Source: CAZHDI01 sp964531285 (GTDB taxonomy: Bacteria > Pseudomonadota > Alphaproteobacteria > JAJFIK01). From it: a stretch of 30,623 nt of DNA. The DNA lies in the NCBI GenBank assembly GCA_964531285.1, contig CAZHDI010000035.1, positions 1 through 30,623 on the forward strand, read 5' to 3'. Numbering within the stretch: position 1 is the first letter of the stretch; every line of letters starts with the position of its first letter. The position numbers and the translations under genes are program-made. This document shows, in pieces, positions 6,767 through 15,112 of this stretch. Under the pieces are notes generated by a model, which saw nothing but the letters and a program-made list of their open reading frames with translations, was not told the origin of the DNA and searched no databases.

Positions 6767-8314
6767 ATGAACGGTGCGGAAGCTCTGATCCGGACCCTCG
6801 TCGCCAGCGGCGTCGAGGTGTGCTTCAACAACCCCGGTACCTCCGAAATGCATCTGGTGGCCGCCATCGACCGGGTGGCAGGCATGCGCCCGGTCCTCGG
6901 TCTCTTCGAGGGCGTGGTGACCGGCGCGGCGGACGGCTATGCCCGTATGGCCGGCAAGCCCGCCTGCACGCTCTTGCATCTGGGTCCCGGCCTGGGCAAC
7001 GGCATCGCCAATCTGCACAATGCCCGGCGCGCCCGCTCGCCCATCGTCAATGTGGTCGGCGATCATGCGACCTATCACCTGAAATATGACGCGCCGCTGA
7101 CCAGCGATCTCGCGGGCGTCGCCGCGCCCATGTCGGCCTGGTACAAGGCCGCCGAGTCGGCCCAGATTCTGCCCAGCCTCGGTGCCGAAGCCGTGGCCGC
7201 GTCGATGACCTATCCGGGCCAGATCGCCACCCTGGCGGTCCCGGCGGACACCGCCTGGAACGAGGGCGCCGAGCCCGCCGCGCCGCGCCCCGCACCCGAA
7301 ACGCCGAAAGCGGATGCCGCCGCCATCGATGCCGTCGCCCAGGCGCTAAAGGCCGCCAAGAATCCGGTTCTCCTGTTGGGCGGGCGGGGCGTGCGCGCCA
7401 ACGCTCTGGAGATCGCCGGCCGGGTCGCGGCGGCCACTGGCGCGCGGCTCTATGCGGACACGTTCAACCAGCGTATCGAGCGCGGCGCGGGCCGGATGCT
7501 GGCCACGCCCCTTCCTTATTTCGGCGAGATGGCCATGGACGCGCTCCAGGGCGTCGATCTGATGGTCCTGGTGGGAACGAAAATCCCGGTGGCCTTTTTC
7601 GCCTATCCCGGCAAGCCGAGCGAACTGGTGCCGGACGGTTGTCAGACCCTTTCGCTGTGCGAAGCCACCACGGATGTGGACGATGCGCTCACCGGTTTGG
7701 CCGATGCCTTGGGCGCGCGGGCCAAGCCGGCGGCGCCTCAGGTGCTGATGCGCCCGGATCTCCCGGACCCCGGGCCGCTGACGCCGGATGGCGTGGGCCG
7801 GGCCATCGGCGCCTTGATGCCGGAAAATGCGATCGTCTCGGACGAAGGTGCCACCAGCGGTGTCTATTCGTCGATTCACACCATCGGCGCACCGCCCCAT
7901 GACTGGCTCCAGCTCACCGGCGGGGCGATCGGGCAGGGGCTGCCTCTGGCAGTCGGCGCCGCCGCGGCCTGCCCGGACCGCAAGGTGATCTGTATCCATG
8001 GCGATGGCGGTGCGATGTACACGGTCCAGGCGCTGTGGACCATGGCGCGCGAGAACCTCGATATCGTCACGGTGATTTTCAACAACCGGTCCTATGCGAT
8101 CCTCAATATCGAACTGGCCCGCGTCGGCGCCGAAAATCCGGGGCCCAAGGCGCTCTCCATGCTCGATATCGGCAATCCGGACCTCAACTGGGTCAAGATC
8201 GCCGAGGGCATGGGCGTGCGCGCGGTCCGCGCTTCGACGGCCGAGGACTTCACCGAAGCCTTCCGTCAGGGCGTGAGCGAAAAAGGCCCCATGCTGATCG
8301 AAGCGATGGTGTGA
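6767..8314 (+). CDS. Acetolactate synthase large subunit-like ThDP-dependent enzyme
   Basis: This 515-residue cytoplasmic enzyme has the three-domain layout of ThDP-dependent decarboxylases/synthases. The N-terminal pyrimidine-binding domain holds the cofactor-activating Glu48 in GLFEGVVTGAADGYAR. A central domain spans roughly residues 185-320. The C-terminal pyrophosphate-binding domain has the GDG(412-414)...NN(439-440) ThDP motif. It starts behind AGGGAGG with a suitable spacer. It is about 50 residues shorter than typical IlvB catalytic subunits, and no ilvN regulatory subunit is nearby. It matches the 'acetolactate synthase large subunit'-like group whose physiological substrates are mostly untested, so branched-chain amino acid synthesis should not be assumed. 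Likely co-transcribed with the upstream exporter. Confidence 0.85.
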   Translation: MNGAEALIRTLVASGVEVCFNNPGTSEMHLVAAIDRVAGMRPVLGLFEGVVTGAADGYARMAGKPACTLLHLGPGLGNGIANLHNARRARSPIVNVVGDHATYHLKYDAPLTSDLAGVAAPMSAWYKAAESAQILPSLGAEAVAASMTYPGQIATLAVPADTAWNEGAEPAAPRPAPETPKADAAAIDAVAQALKAAKNPVLLLGGRGVRANALEIAGRVAAATGARLYADTFNQRIERGAGRMLATPLPYFGEMAMDALQGVDLMVLVGTKIPVAFFAYPGKPSELVPDGCQTLSLCEATTDVDDALTGLADALGARAKPAAPQVLMRPDLPDPGPLTPDGVGRAIGALMPENAIVSDEGATSGVYSSIHTIGAPPHDWLQLTGGAIGQGLPLAVGAAAACPDRKVICIHGDGGAMYTVQALWTMARENLDIVTVIFNNRSYAILNIELARVGAENPGPKALSMLDIGNPDLNWVKIAEGMGVRAVRASTAEDFTEAFRQGVSEKGPMLIEAMV

Positions 8315-8369
8315 GGCGCGCGGACGATGCGTCGGGCGGGCAGAGCGCCGCGCGACCCGCCGGTCGCAC

Positions 8370-8756
8370 CTACCGTCTAAACATCGGGAAGAGGGCAAAC
8401 AGGATCTGGCCCGCCAGTCCGATCAGATGGGGTGCGGTCTGATACTGTGCAAGGAAGGCGCCCAGCGACCCGCCGGTCATCAGCATAAAGAGCGTACCTT
8501 CAGCGGCCATCAGCAGGACGAACGCCGTCAGGCCCATGACGGCCCGCGGGGCGATGCCTCCCGGCACGCGACAGTGCGCGATAACCCGCCCGCACACGAT
8601 CCACGACAGGCCCAGGATCACCGGCAGCTCGATCAGCGTCGCGGTCAACTCGCCCACCGCCGGGGCGAGCAGCAGCGTCCGGACAGCGCCCAAGGTGAAG
8701 CCGATCGCGAACACGGCGGCGAAATAGACGCTCCCGGCAAGGACGGATCGGGTCAT
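8370..8756 (-). CDS. Small integral membrane protein, unknown function
   Basis: I do not recognise a named family. The 128-residue product has four predicted membrane helices (about residues 5-25, 32-55, 70-92, 105-124). A conserved-looking segment GFTLGAVRTLLLAP includes an arginine inside the first membrane region, and an acidic ELTATLIELP segment follows. It starts at 8756 with AAGG eleven bases upstream. It lies 46 bp downstream of the acyl-CoA ligase gene on the same strand, so it may be the second gene of that transcript. It is convergent with the ThDP-enzyme gene. Confidence 0.7.
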   Translation of the reverse strand: MTRSVLAGSVYFAAVFAIGFTLGAVRTLLLAPAVGELTATLIELPVILGLSWIVCGRVIAHCRVPGGIAPRAVMGLTAFVLLMAAEGTLFMLMTGGSLGAFLAQYQTAPHLIGLAGQILFALFPMFRR

Positions 8757-8802
8757 CGTCGCTTGAGCCTTGAATAAGCGGTTGAGCGGTCCGCGACGAC
8801 CC

Positions 8803-10485
8803 TCACCGCCCCTTGGTCAATTCGTCCTTAAGCTGACGTTTGAAGATCTTGCCGGAGCCGGTGCGCGGGAGTTGCTCCTGCTGGATCCAGATATGCTCGG
8901 GCACTTTGAACGCGGCGATGTGCTCGCGCACGAAAGCCTTCACATTGTCCGGGTCGATCACACGGCCCGGCTTGGGCACGAGCACCGCGCCGACCGTTTC
9001 GCCGAGGCGTTCATCGGGCACCCCGAACACGGCCGCCTCCAGAACATCCGGATGCGCGAACAAAATGCCCTCGACCTCCAGGCAGGAGATATTCTCCCCG
9101 CCCCGGATCACGATGTCCTTCGCGCGGTCGACGATATAAAGATACCCGTCCTCGTCGAACTTGCCGATATCGCCGGTATAGAACCATCCGTCCCGGAACG
9201 CTTCGGCGGTCGCGTCCGGCTTGTTCCAGTAGCCGCGCGCATTGCCGACCGATTTGATCAGGATCTCGCCTTCACCGCCGGTGGGCAGGGTGTGGCCTTC
9301 GGCATCGACGATCTTCATCTCAACGAGGGGCGGCGTGGGCCGTCCGGTGCTGCCCGGCCGGGCGACATAGTCATCGCCCGCATTGATCGCGCCGGCGGCG
9401 TTGGTTTCGGTCAATCCGTATCCGGAGGTCGGGTTCGACTCGGTGCCGAACTTGCTCTTGAGCTGGCGAACATGATCGGCCGGACGGGCCGCGCCGCCTG
9501 AGCCGATATCGGTGAAGCTCGACAGATCGAAATCGTCCAGGTTCGGCTGATTGAGCATCTCCCAGGACATGGTGGGCACGCCGGTAAAGCCGGTGACCCG
9601 TTCGCGCTCGATCAATTGGAGCGCGGTTTGCGGATCCCAGCGGTACATCAGCACGATCTTTCGTCCGACAAGGAACGACAGCAGGAATTGCGAATGGCTG
9701 CCCGTCACATGGAACAGCGGCACGGCCATCAGCACGGCAGGCGGAAAGGCCGGCGTTTCATCCGCCTTGCCCAACTGGATGAGGCGCGCGCGGCCCACCA
9801 TCGCCCACATCAGCATGACCTGGAGGATCGCCCGGTGGGTCGAGACCACGCCCTTGGGGTGGCCGGTAGAGCCGGAGGTATAGAAGATGGTCGCGTCATC
9901 GTCCGGACCCGGTGCCATATCGGGCAGGGCATCGGCGGGCATGCCGGACACCAGATCGTCCCAGGCCATGGCGCCGGGGATCAGCGGCCCCCGGGGACGC
10001 GCGACGGCCATCTTGATGCCCAGCCGCGCGGCGGGCTTGGCGATGCGGGTCATCCGCTCGTCATCCACAAGCGCGATGGTGGCGCCGCAGTCTTCCATGC
10101 CGTAGTCGAATTCTTCTTCCGTCCACCAGCCGTTGAGGGGCACGGCCACGCAGCCGATGGCGGTCACGGCCATGAAGGCCGCGGCCCATTCGGGATAATT
10201 CCGCATGGCGATGACGATCCGGTCGCCCTTCTTGGCACCCAGTTTCGTGATCAGGCCGTGGGCCGTCCGGGTCATGTGCACCAGACCGTCGACAAAGCTC
10301 CAAGTCTCATTGTCATAGACGATGAACGGCGCGTCGCCATGGAGGAGGGCAATGCCGTAATATTCGCGCAAGGTGGGCGGACCGTTCTGGATGTGCTTGT
10401 ACGGCACGCCGTCGATTTCGATTTCGCCCAGCGGGAACTCACTGTCCGGCCCGGTGATCTCGGCAACAATCTGGTCCAGCTCCAT
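8803..10485 (-). CDS. Acyl-CoA synthetase (AMP-forming, class I adenylate-forming family)
   Basis: This 560-residue enzyme activates a carboxylic acid with ATP and joins it to coenzyme A. All core motifs are present: the P-loop YTSGSTGHPKGVVS (residues 202-215), SGYGLTETN, the hinge segment YTGDIGKFDEDGYLYIVDR, KDIVIRGGENIS, and the catalytic Lys546 in PRTGSGKIFKR. Length is normal for fatty-acyl and related acyl-CoA ligases. The start at 10485 has a strong AGGAGG eight bases upstream. Substrate chain length cannot be inferred; medium- or long-chain fatty acids are plausible. It is divergent from ccmA and probably co-transcribed with the small membrane protein that follows. Confidence 0.92.
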   Translation of the reverse strand: MELDQIVAEITGPDSEFPLGEIEIDGVPYKHIQNGPPTLREYYGIALLHGDAPFIVYDNETWSFVDGLVHMTRTAHGLITKLGAKKGDRIVIAMRNYPEWAAAFMAVTAIGCVAVPLNGWWTEEEFDYGMEDCGATIALVDDERMTRIAKPAARLGIKMAVARPRGPLIPGAMAWDDLVSGMPADALPDMAPGPDDDATIFYTSGSTGHPKGVVSTHRAILQVMLMWAMVGRARLIQLGKADETPAFPPAVLMAVPLFHVTGSHSQFLLSFLVGRKIVLMYRWDPQTALQLIERERVTGFTGVPTMSWEMLNQPNLDDFDLSSFTDIGSGGAARPADHVRQLKSKFGTESNPTSGYGLTETNAAGAINAGDDYVARPGSTGRPTPPLVEMKIVDAEGHTLPTGGEGEILIKSVGNARGYWNKPDATAEAFRDGWFYTGDIGKFDEDGYLYIVDRAKDIVIRGGENISCLEVEGILFAHPDVLEAAVFGVPDERLGETVGAVLVPKPGRVIDPDNVKAFVREHIAAFKVPEHIWIQQEQLPRTGSGKIFKRQLKDELTKGR

Positions 10486-10608
10486 CGCGCGGTCCTCCTC
10501 GGTTCTTTCTTTGACAACCGATCATGCCATTGCCGACGCGGCCAGCATACTCCAATCGCCGCACCGGTCTTGCTCGCGCCGGGGCGCCCCATCCCTTAAG
10601 ATGCCTTC

Positions 10609-11295
10609 ATGGGAGATCAGGGGCGGGCGGCCGCCGGGGAGCAGACTGTGCGCGGCCACGCGAATGCATCCGATTACAACTGGCATCTGGAGATCGACGG
10701 CTTGGCCTGCGCGCGCGGCACCGCCTGCCTGTTCGAGGGCTTGAGCGTGGCGCTTGCCCCGGGTGAGGCGCTGGCGGTGCGCGGGCCCAATGGCGCGGGC
10801 AAGACGACGCTTCTGCGCACGCTGGGCGGGTTCGCTCCGGCGCTGGAGGGGCGCATCCTGTGCGGGCCCGCGGGCGCGCTGTCGGAAGACACCGGTGCGC
10901 GGCGCGAGGCGGTGGCCTATCTCGGCCATGGCGACGGGCTCAAGGGCGCGATGAGTGCCGCCGAAACGGTGGCCTTCTGGGCGCGACTGTTCGGCGGGCG
11001 TACCGAGGGCGTGCTCGATACCGTGCGCCTTGCGGACCGGGCGGATCTGCCGGTGCGCGCGCTCTCGGCGGGGCAGCGCCGGCGCCTCGCTCTGGCCCGG
11101 CTGCTGGTGTGCCGGCGTCCGGTCTGGCTCTTGGATGAGCCGGCGGTCTCGCTCGACGACCGGTCCATCGGTCTCCTGGAACGCCTGATCGCCGATCACC
11201 GGGCACGGGGCGGCATTGCCGTGGTCGCGCTTCATGGCGGGCTGGCCCTGCCCGATGCGCTGATTGCCCGGATCGGCGGGGAGGCGGCGGCATGA
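10609..11295 (+). CDS. ccmA: Heme exporter ATP-binding protein CcmA
   Basis: A 228-residue ABC ATPase with Walker A GPNGAGKTT (59-67), signature LSAGQRRR (152-159), Walker B VWLLDEP (172-178) and an H-loop histidine at 209. It matches CcmA, which with CcmB and CcmC drives release of heme-loaded CcmE in cytochrome c maturation at the inner membrane. The first 25 residues before the ABC domain are longer than usual and poorly conserved in type, so a later start is possible. It overlaps ccmB by ATGA and is the first gene of the ccmABCDE operon. Confidence 0.93.
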   Translation: MGDQGRAAAGEQTVRGHANASDYNWHLEIDGLACARGTACLFEGLSVALAPGEALAVRGPNGAGKTTLLRTLGGFAPALEGRILCGPAGALSEDTGARREAVAYLGHGDGLKGAMSAAETVAFWARLFGGRTEGVLDTVRLADRADLPVRALSAGQRRRLALARLLVCRRPVWLLDEPAVSLDDRSIGLLERLIADHRARGGIAVVALHGGLALPDALIARIGGEAAA

Positions 11296-11966
11296 TGGGC
11301 GCGGCCTTCTGGGCGCTGGTGCGCCGGGATCTCATGGTGGCCACGCGGATCGGCGGCGGCGCGTTTCTGGCGCTGGCCTTTTTTGCGCTGATCGCCCTTG
11401 TCGTGCCCATCGGCATCGGCCCCGATCGCGATCTGTTGTCCCGCATCGCTCCGGCCATGGCCTGGATCGGGGCGGCGCTCGCCGTCCAGGTCACGCTCGA
11501 CCGGATCTTCCAGGCCGACTACGAGGAAGGCGGGCTCGATCTGTTGCTCACCGCGCCCTTGCCGCTGGAACTGACGGTGCTCGCCAAAGCGCTGGCCCAC
11601 TGGCTGACCACAGGCCTGCCGCTGATCCTGGCGGCGCCGGTGTTCGGCATGTTGTTCGCCCTCGACAGCGCGCTCGCCGCGCCGCTGGTGGTCTCGCTCC
11701 TGATCGGCACGCCGGCGCTCACGCTGGTCGGTGCGGTCGGCGCGGCCCTGGTCGTCAGCCTCAAACGGGGCGGTGTGCTTATTTCCCTGATCGTCCTGCC
11801 GCTTTATGTTCCGGTGGTGATCTTCGGCATGGCGGCCGTGGGGGAGCAGGCCGAAAGCGGGCTCTTTGCCGGCCCGAGCCTCTTGATCCTGACGGCCCTG
11901 AGCCTGATGTCCGCCGTGATCGCGGCGGTGGCGGGCGCGGCGGCCTTGCGGCTCAACAGCGAATAG
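11292..11966 (+). CDS. ccmB: Heme exporter membrane protein CcmB
   Basis: A 224-residue inner-membrane protein with six predicted helices, of normal CcmB length. Family segments include WIGAALAVQVTLDRIFQADY, the coupling-type stretch EEGGLDLLLTAPLPLE, and PLYVPVVIFG. It is the membrane partner of CcmA. Its ATG overlaps the ccmA stop codon by 4 bp; ccmC begins 42 bp after its stop. Confidence 0.93.
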   Translation: MMGAAFWALVRRDLMVATRIGGGAFLALAFFALIALVVPIGIGPDRDLLSRIAPAMAWIGAALAVQVTLDRIFQADYEEGGLDLLLTAPLPLELTVLAKALAHWLTTGLPLILAAPVFGMLFALDSALAAPLVVSLLIGTPALTLVGAVGAALVVSLKRGGVLISLIVLPLYVPVVIFGMAAVGEQAESGLFAGPSLLILTALSLMSAVIAAVAGAAALRLNSE

Positions 11967-12008
11967 GGGCGGGCAGGTGAGCGTGAGACGGAAAGGATGT
12001 GAGACGGC

Positions 12009-12821
12009 ATGACTGGACGTGTAGCCACGGCCCGTTCCCGGTCCATCTACGAATGGGCCAATCCGCTGGCCTTTCAGCGCATCGCCGACCCGCTGCTGCC
12101 CTGGCTGTGGGCGCTGGGGACGGCGGCGATTCTCGTCGCCGCCTATGGCGCGCTGTTTGTCAAACCGGCGGACTATCAGCAGGGCGAGTCGGTGCGGATC
12201 ATGTCGGTCCATGTGCCGGCGGCCTGGATGGCGATGTTCTGTTACACGTCCATGGCTGTCGCGAGCCTCATCGGGTTCGTCTTCCGTCATCCGCTGGCGG
12301 ACATTGCCGCCAAGAGCACCGCGCCGGTCGGCGCCGCCTTCACCTTTTTGTGTCTCGTCACCGGCGCCCTGTGGGGCAAGCCGACCTGGGGCACCTATTG
12401 GGTCTGGGACGCGCGCCTGACCTCGGTGCTGATCCTGTTCTTTCTTTATCTCGGCTATATGGCGGTCTGGCGCGCCATGGACGACCAGACCCGCGCGGCG
12501 CGGATCGCCGGGGTGGTGTGCATGGTCGGGTTCGTCAACGTGCCGATCATCAAATTCTCCGTGGACTGGTGGAACAGCCTGCATCAGCCGGCCAGCATCA
12601 CGCGGTTCGACGGCGCGGTGACCATTCCCATGTCCATGCTGTGGCCGGTGCTGTTGATGGCGGTCGGCTACACCTTGTTCGCAACGGCGCTGATCGTCCT
12701 GCGGATGAAGACCGAGATTTTCGAGCGCCGCCTGAAGCGCCTGTCCGAGGCGGCCAAACCGGCCGCCCGGGTCAGCATCGAGGCGCCCGGCGCCAACGAG
12801 CCGGAAGGGGTCCCGTCATGA
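12009..12821 (+). CDS. ccmC: Heme-handling protein CcmC
   Basis: A 270-residue inner-membrane protein with six predicted helices and the tryptophan-rich periplasmic heme-handling motif WGTYWVWD (127-134). Flanking conserved histidines are at 68 (MSVHVPAAW) and 192 (LHQP), the positions of axial heme ligands in CcmC. CcmC presents heme to CcmE. AAAGGA lies eleven bases before the start. The stop overlaps ccmD by ATGA. The C-terminal 35 residues are a polar cytoplasmic tail. Confidence 0.95.
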   Translation: MTGRVATARSRSIYEWANPLAFQRIADPLLPWLWALGTAAILVAAYGALFVKPADYQQGESVRIMSVHVPAAWMAMFCYTSMAVASLIGFVFRHPLADIAAKSTAPVGAAFTFLCLVTGALWGKPTWGTYWVWDARLTSVLILFFLYLGYMAVWRAMDDQTRAARIAGVVCMVGFVNVPIIKFSVDWWNSLHQPASITRFDGAVTIPMSMLWPVLLMAVGYTLFATALIVLRMKTEIFERRLKRLSEAAKPAARVSIEAPGANEPEGVPS

Positions 12822-12997
12822 GCCTGATGGATTTGTCGTTGCAGGGCGTCGGCGCCTATGTCTGGTCGTCCTATCTCATCACCGCGTTGGTCCTGGGCGG
12901 GCTTGCGGGGGTGAGCGTGCGCGCTTACCTCCAGGCCAAACATGCCATGCTCGCGCGCGAACGCGCCCGGCGGCGTGTGGAGGACACCCGGCCATGA
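12818..12997 (+). CDS. ccmD: Heme exporter small subunit CcmD
   Basis: A 59-residue protein with one membrane helix (about residues 17-37) followed by a basic cytoplasmic tail (AMLARERARRR), the form of CcmD, which helps release holo-CcmE from CcmABC. It begins inside ccmC and ends inside ccmE, both by 4-bp ATGA overlaps. Identity rests on size, topology and position more than on sequence motifs. Confidence 0.85.
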   Translation: MSLMDLSLQGVGAYVWSSYLITALVLGGLAGVSVRAYLQAKHAMLARERARRRVEDTRP

Positions 12998-13455
12998 CCC
13001 GCAAGCAGAAACGTTTTGCCTTGATCGGCGCCGGCGGCAGCGTCATCGCCATTGCCGTTGCGCTGGTGCTGGTCGCGCTCCAGAACCAGGTCACTTATTT
13101 CTATGGCCCGAGCGATCTTGCGGCCCTGCCGGCCCTGCCGACCGAGGCGATCCGGGTCGGCGGTCTCGTGGCCGAGGGCAGCGTGGACCGGACCGGCGAG
13201 ATGGCGGTGGCCTTCACCGTGACCGACACCGCCGAAACCATCCGGATCCGTTATGAGGGGCTGCTGCCGGATTTGTTCCGCGAAGGTCAGGGCGTGGTGA
13301 TCGAAGGCCGATTCGCCGGGGACGGGGTGTTCGAGGCGAGCCAGGTGCTCGCCAAGCATGACGAGACCTATATGCCGCCGGAAGTCGCCGATGCGCTCAA
13401 AAAGCAGGGCGTCTGGAAGGACGGCGAAGGCATGGGCGAGCCGTCCGGTTACTGA
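12994..13455 (+). CDS. ccmE: Periplasmic heme chaperone CcmE
   Basis: A 153-residue protein with an N-terminal membrane anchor (about 9-30) and a periplasmic OB-fold domain. The heme-attachment motif HDETYMPPEV places the covalent heme histidine at 122 and the conserved tyrosine at 126. It closes the ccmABCDE series by ATGA overlap with ccmD. No ccmF, ccmG, ccmH or ccmI follows: the next gene is convergent, so those functions must be encoded elsewhere. Confidence 0.95.
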   Translation: MTRKQKRFALIGAGGSVIAIAVALVLVALQNQVTYFYGPSDLAALPALPTEAIRVGGLVAEGSVDRTGEMAVAFTVTDTAETIRIRYEGLLPDLFREGQGVVIEGRFAGDGVFEASQVLAKHDETYMPPEVADALKKQGVWKDGEGMGEPSGY

Positions 13456-13478
13456 TCAAATTTCGAAAGATTGCGGCT

Positions 13479-14777
13479 TCACCGCCGGGCGGTGCGGTCA
13501 TCGCCCTCGACGCGCGGGCGCTTGGTCAGGCGCGGCAGCCATTGCGTGCCTTCAAACCAATAGCTCCGGGTCTTGGCCAGGAAGTCGTCCATGGTGCGCG
13601 ACACGATCCAGGCATTGAGATAAGCGAGAAATTCCGGATCGCCCTGCGCGATGGCCATGGCCTCGGCGGTCCGGCTCAGCGGCGCTTTCAAAGGCAGCGC
13701 GAATTCACGGGGCGTCTGGGTGGCCAGCACCTCGGGGAACGGCGAGGGGGCCACCATGGCCGACAGGTCGCCGCGCAGGAATGCCGCCTGTGCCTGCTGG
13801 GCATCGGCGAACCGCCGGATGGTCGCGCGGGGGAAATTCGTCTCGGCCAAACGTTCAGCCAGGGTGCCTGAGGTCACGCCGATGCTGATGTCGATGTCAG
13901 AATAGGCATTGATCGTGTCGCGCCGGCGCGCCAGCTTGCGGGTGGTGACGAGTTGGATGCCGTTCTCGGCATAAGGCGTGGTGAAATTCATCACCAGCGC
14001 CCGGTCGGGCGAGACGGCAAGGCCCGCAATGGCGACGTCATAGGCGTCCTTTTCGAGGCCCGCACGGATCGTATCTTCGGTCACGACCACCAGGTCCAAC
14101 TCGACCCCCAGGGCGAAAGCCAGCGCCGTGGCGATATCCACATCATGGCCGATGACGGCGCCTTGAGCATCGCGCATGGCATAGGGCGCGCGCAGGACCG
14201 TTCCCACGCGGATCACCTCGCGGTCCAGGATGTCCGAAAGCGTCGGGCTCGTGGGGTCGGCATCGCGAACCGGTTCCCGGCTGGCCTGACGGCTGGCCCG
14301 GGGGGCGGGCGCCGCGCGGGCCGGTGCCGGCGCGGGACGCGGCGCGGCCTCGGTCTGGTCGGGTGCGGCTGAACCAATCGCCGGCAGTTGCGGGCCGAAA
14401 TCGCCGGCCGGGGCGTCGTCCGACGGCAGCGGGCTGTTCAATTCGGCGAAACCGGACGAGGCGCCGTTGATCGTGCCCGATCCGGCAACGGCCAGACCGG
14501 CCGGACGCCGTACGGGCATGGGCAGGTTTTCAAAGCCCGGCGCTGCGGCCTCGGCCGCGCCGTCCGGTTCTGTTTCGACCGGGGAGCCAATCGGCGAGCC
14601 GATCGCCGGGCCGATGAGATCGCCCTCGCCGCTTTGCCCGATCCGGGACCGCTCGATATCCAACATGCCCTCTTGTGCGGCGGCGGGCAGGACGGCGAGC
14701 CCGGTTGCCAGCATGGACACGAACGCAAGGCCGGTCAGGCCGGCGCGATGGATCGAGAAGGAAACCGGGCGGATCAT
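13479..14777 (-). CDS. Family-3 solute-binding-like periplasmic protein with long linker
   Basis: A 432-residue exported protein. Residues 1-34 form a signal peptide ending near AAAQ. Residues 35-180 are low-complexity, rich in Pro, Ala and Gly. From about 182 to 415 lies a family-3 solute-binding fold: LDREVIRVGTVLRAPYAMRD, GHDVDIATALAFALGVELDL, GLAVSPDRALVMNFTTPY, a GVTSGTLAE hinge-type segment and a closing NAWIVSRTMDDF. Normal members run about 240-280 residues, so the 145-residue insert is unusual. No transporter permease or ATPase is adjacent, so it may be an orphan receptor or sensor partner. The start has GGAG nine bases upstream. It is convergent with ccmE (23-bp gap). Confidence 0.8.
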   Translation of the reverse strand: MIRPVSFSIHRAGLTGLAFVSMLATGLAVLPAAAQEGMLDIERSRIGQSGEGDLIGPAIGSPIGSPVETEPDGAAEAAAPGFENLPMPVRRPAGLAVAGSGTINGASSGFAELNSPLPSDDAPAGDFGPQLPAIGSAAPDQTEAAPRPAPAPARAAPAPRASRQASREPVRDADPTSPTLSDILDREVIRVGTVLRAPYAMRDAQGAVIGHDVDIATALAFALGVELDLVVVTEDTIRAGLEKDAYDVAIAGLAVSPDRALVMNFTTPYAENGIQLVTTRKLARRRDTINAYSDIDISIGVTSGTLAERLAETNFPRATIRRFADAQQAQAAFLRGDLSAMVAPSPFPEVLATQTPREFALPLKAPLSRTAEAMAIAQGDPEFLAYLNAWIVSRTMDDFLAKTRSYWFEGTQWLPRLTKRPRVEGDDRTARR

Positions 14778-15112
14778 ATTCGTCTACTCCACGGGGCAGG
14801 CCGACCTTTTCCCGGCCAGCCTTTGCGCCGAGAGCATAGCCAAGCCTGTGCCAGAATTGAACCGGTCCCATTCGTGGCACCGCCAATGGCCCGCCGGATG
14901 CCGCGCCCCGATCGCCTATGCTGCAGCAGTTGCCCGGGCGTGCGCGAGGCCCTAGGCTCGCGCGCGATGGCGGGCTTTCGGCGAGCGCACTGCCAATACT
15001 TTCGATGGGTCCGATACTCTCGATGGGTGATGCCGCGCCGCCGCGCCAGGGTTCTTGTCGTGCCGATCGCCGGTGGTGGACACGGTGTTGGCCAAAGGGT
15101 TGGGGGTCGATG
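14778..15112. promoter_or_regulatory. Divergent intergenic region with 18-bp direct repeat
   Basis: This 335-bp gap separates the divergent solute-binding-like and DUF3011 genes and should hold both promoters. Two 18-bp direct repeats lie at 14996-15013 and 15014-15031, beginning ATACTTTCGATGGGT and ATACTCTCGATGGGT. No clear sigma-70 hexamer pair or coding sequence was recognised. Confidence 0.45.

Noticed and set aside
7346..8398. 350-codon minus-strand open frame over the ThDP-enzyme gene
   Set aside because: Antisense shadow with no family features; the sense gene has all catalytic motifs.
11232..12584. 450-codon minus-strand frame over ccmB and ccmC
   Set aside because: His/Arg/Gln-rich shadow translation; ccm genes on the sense strand are certain.
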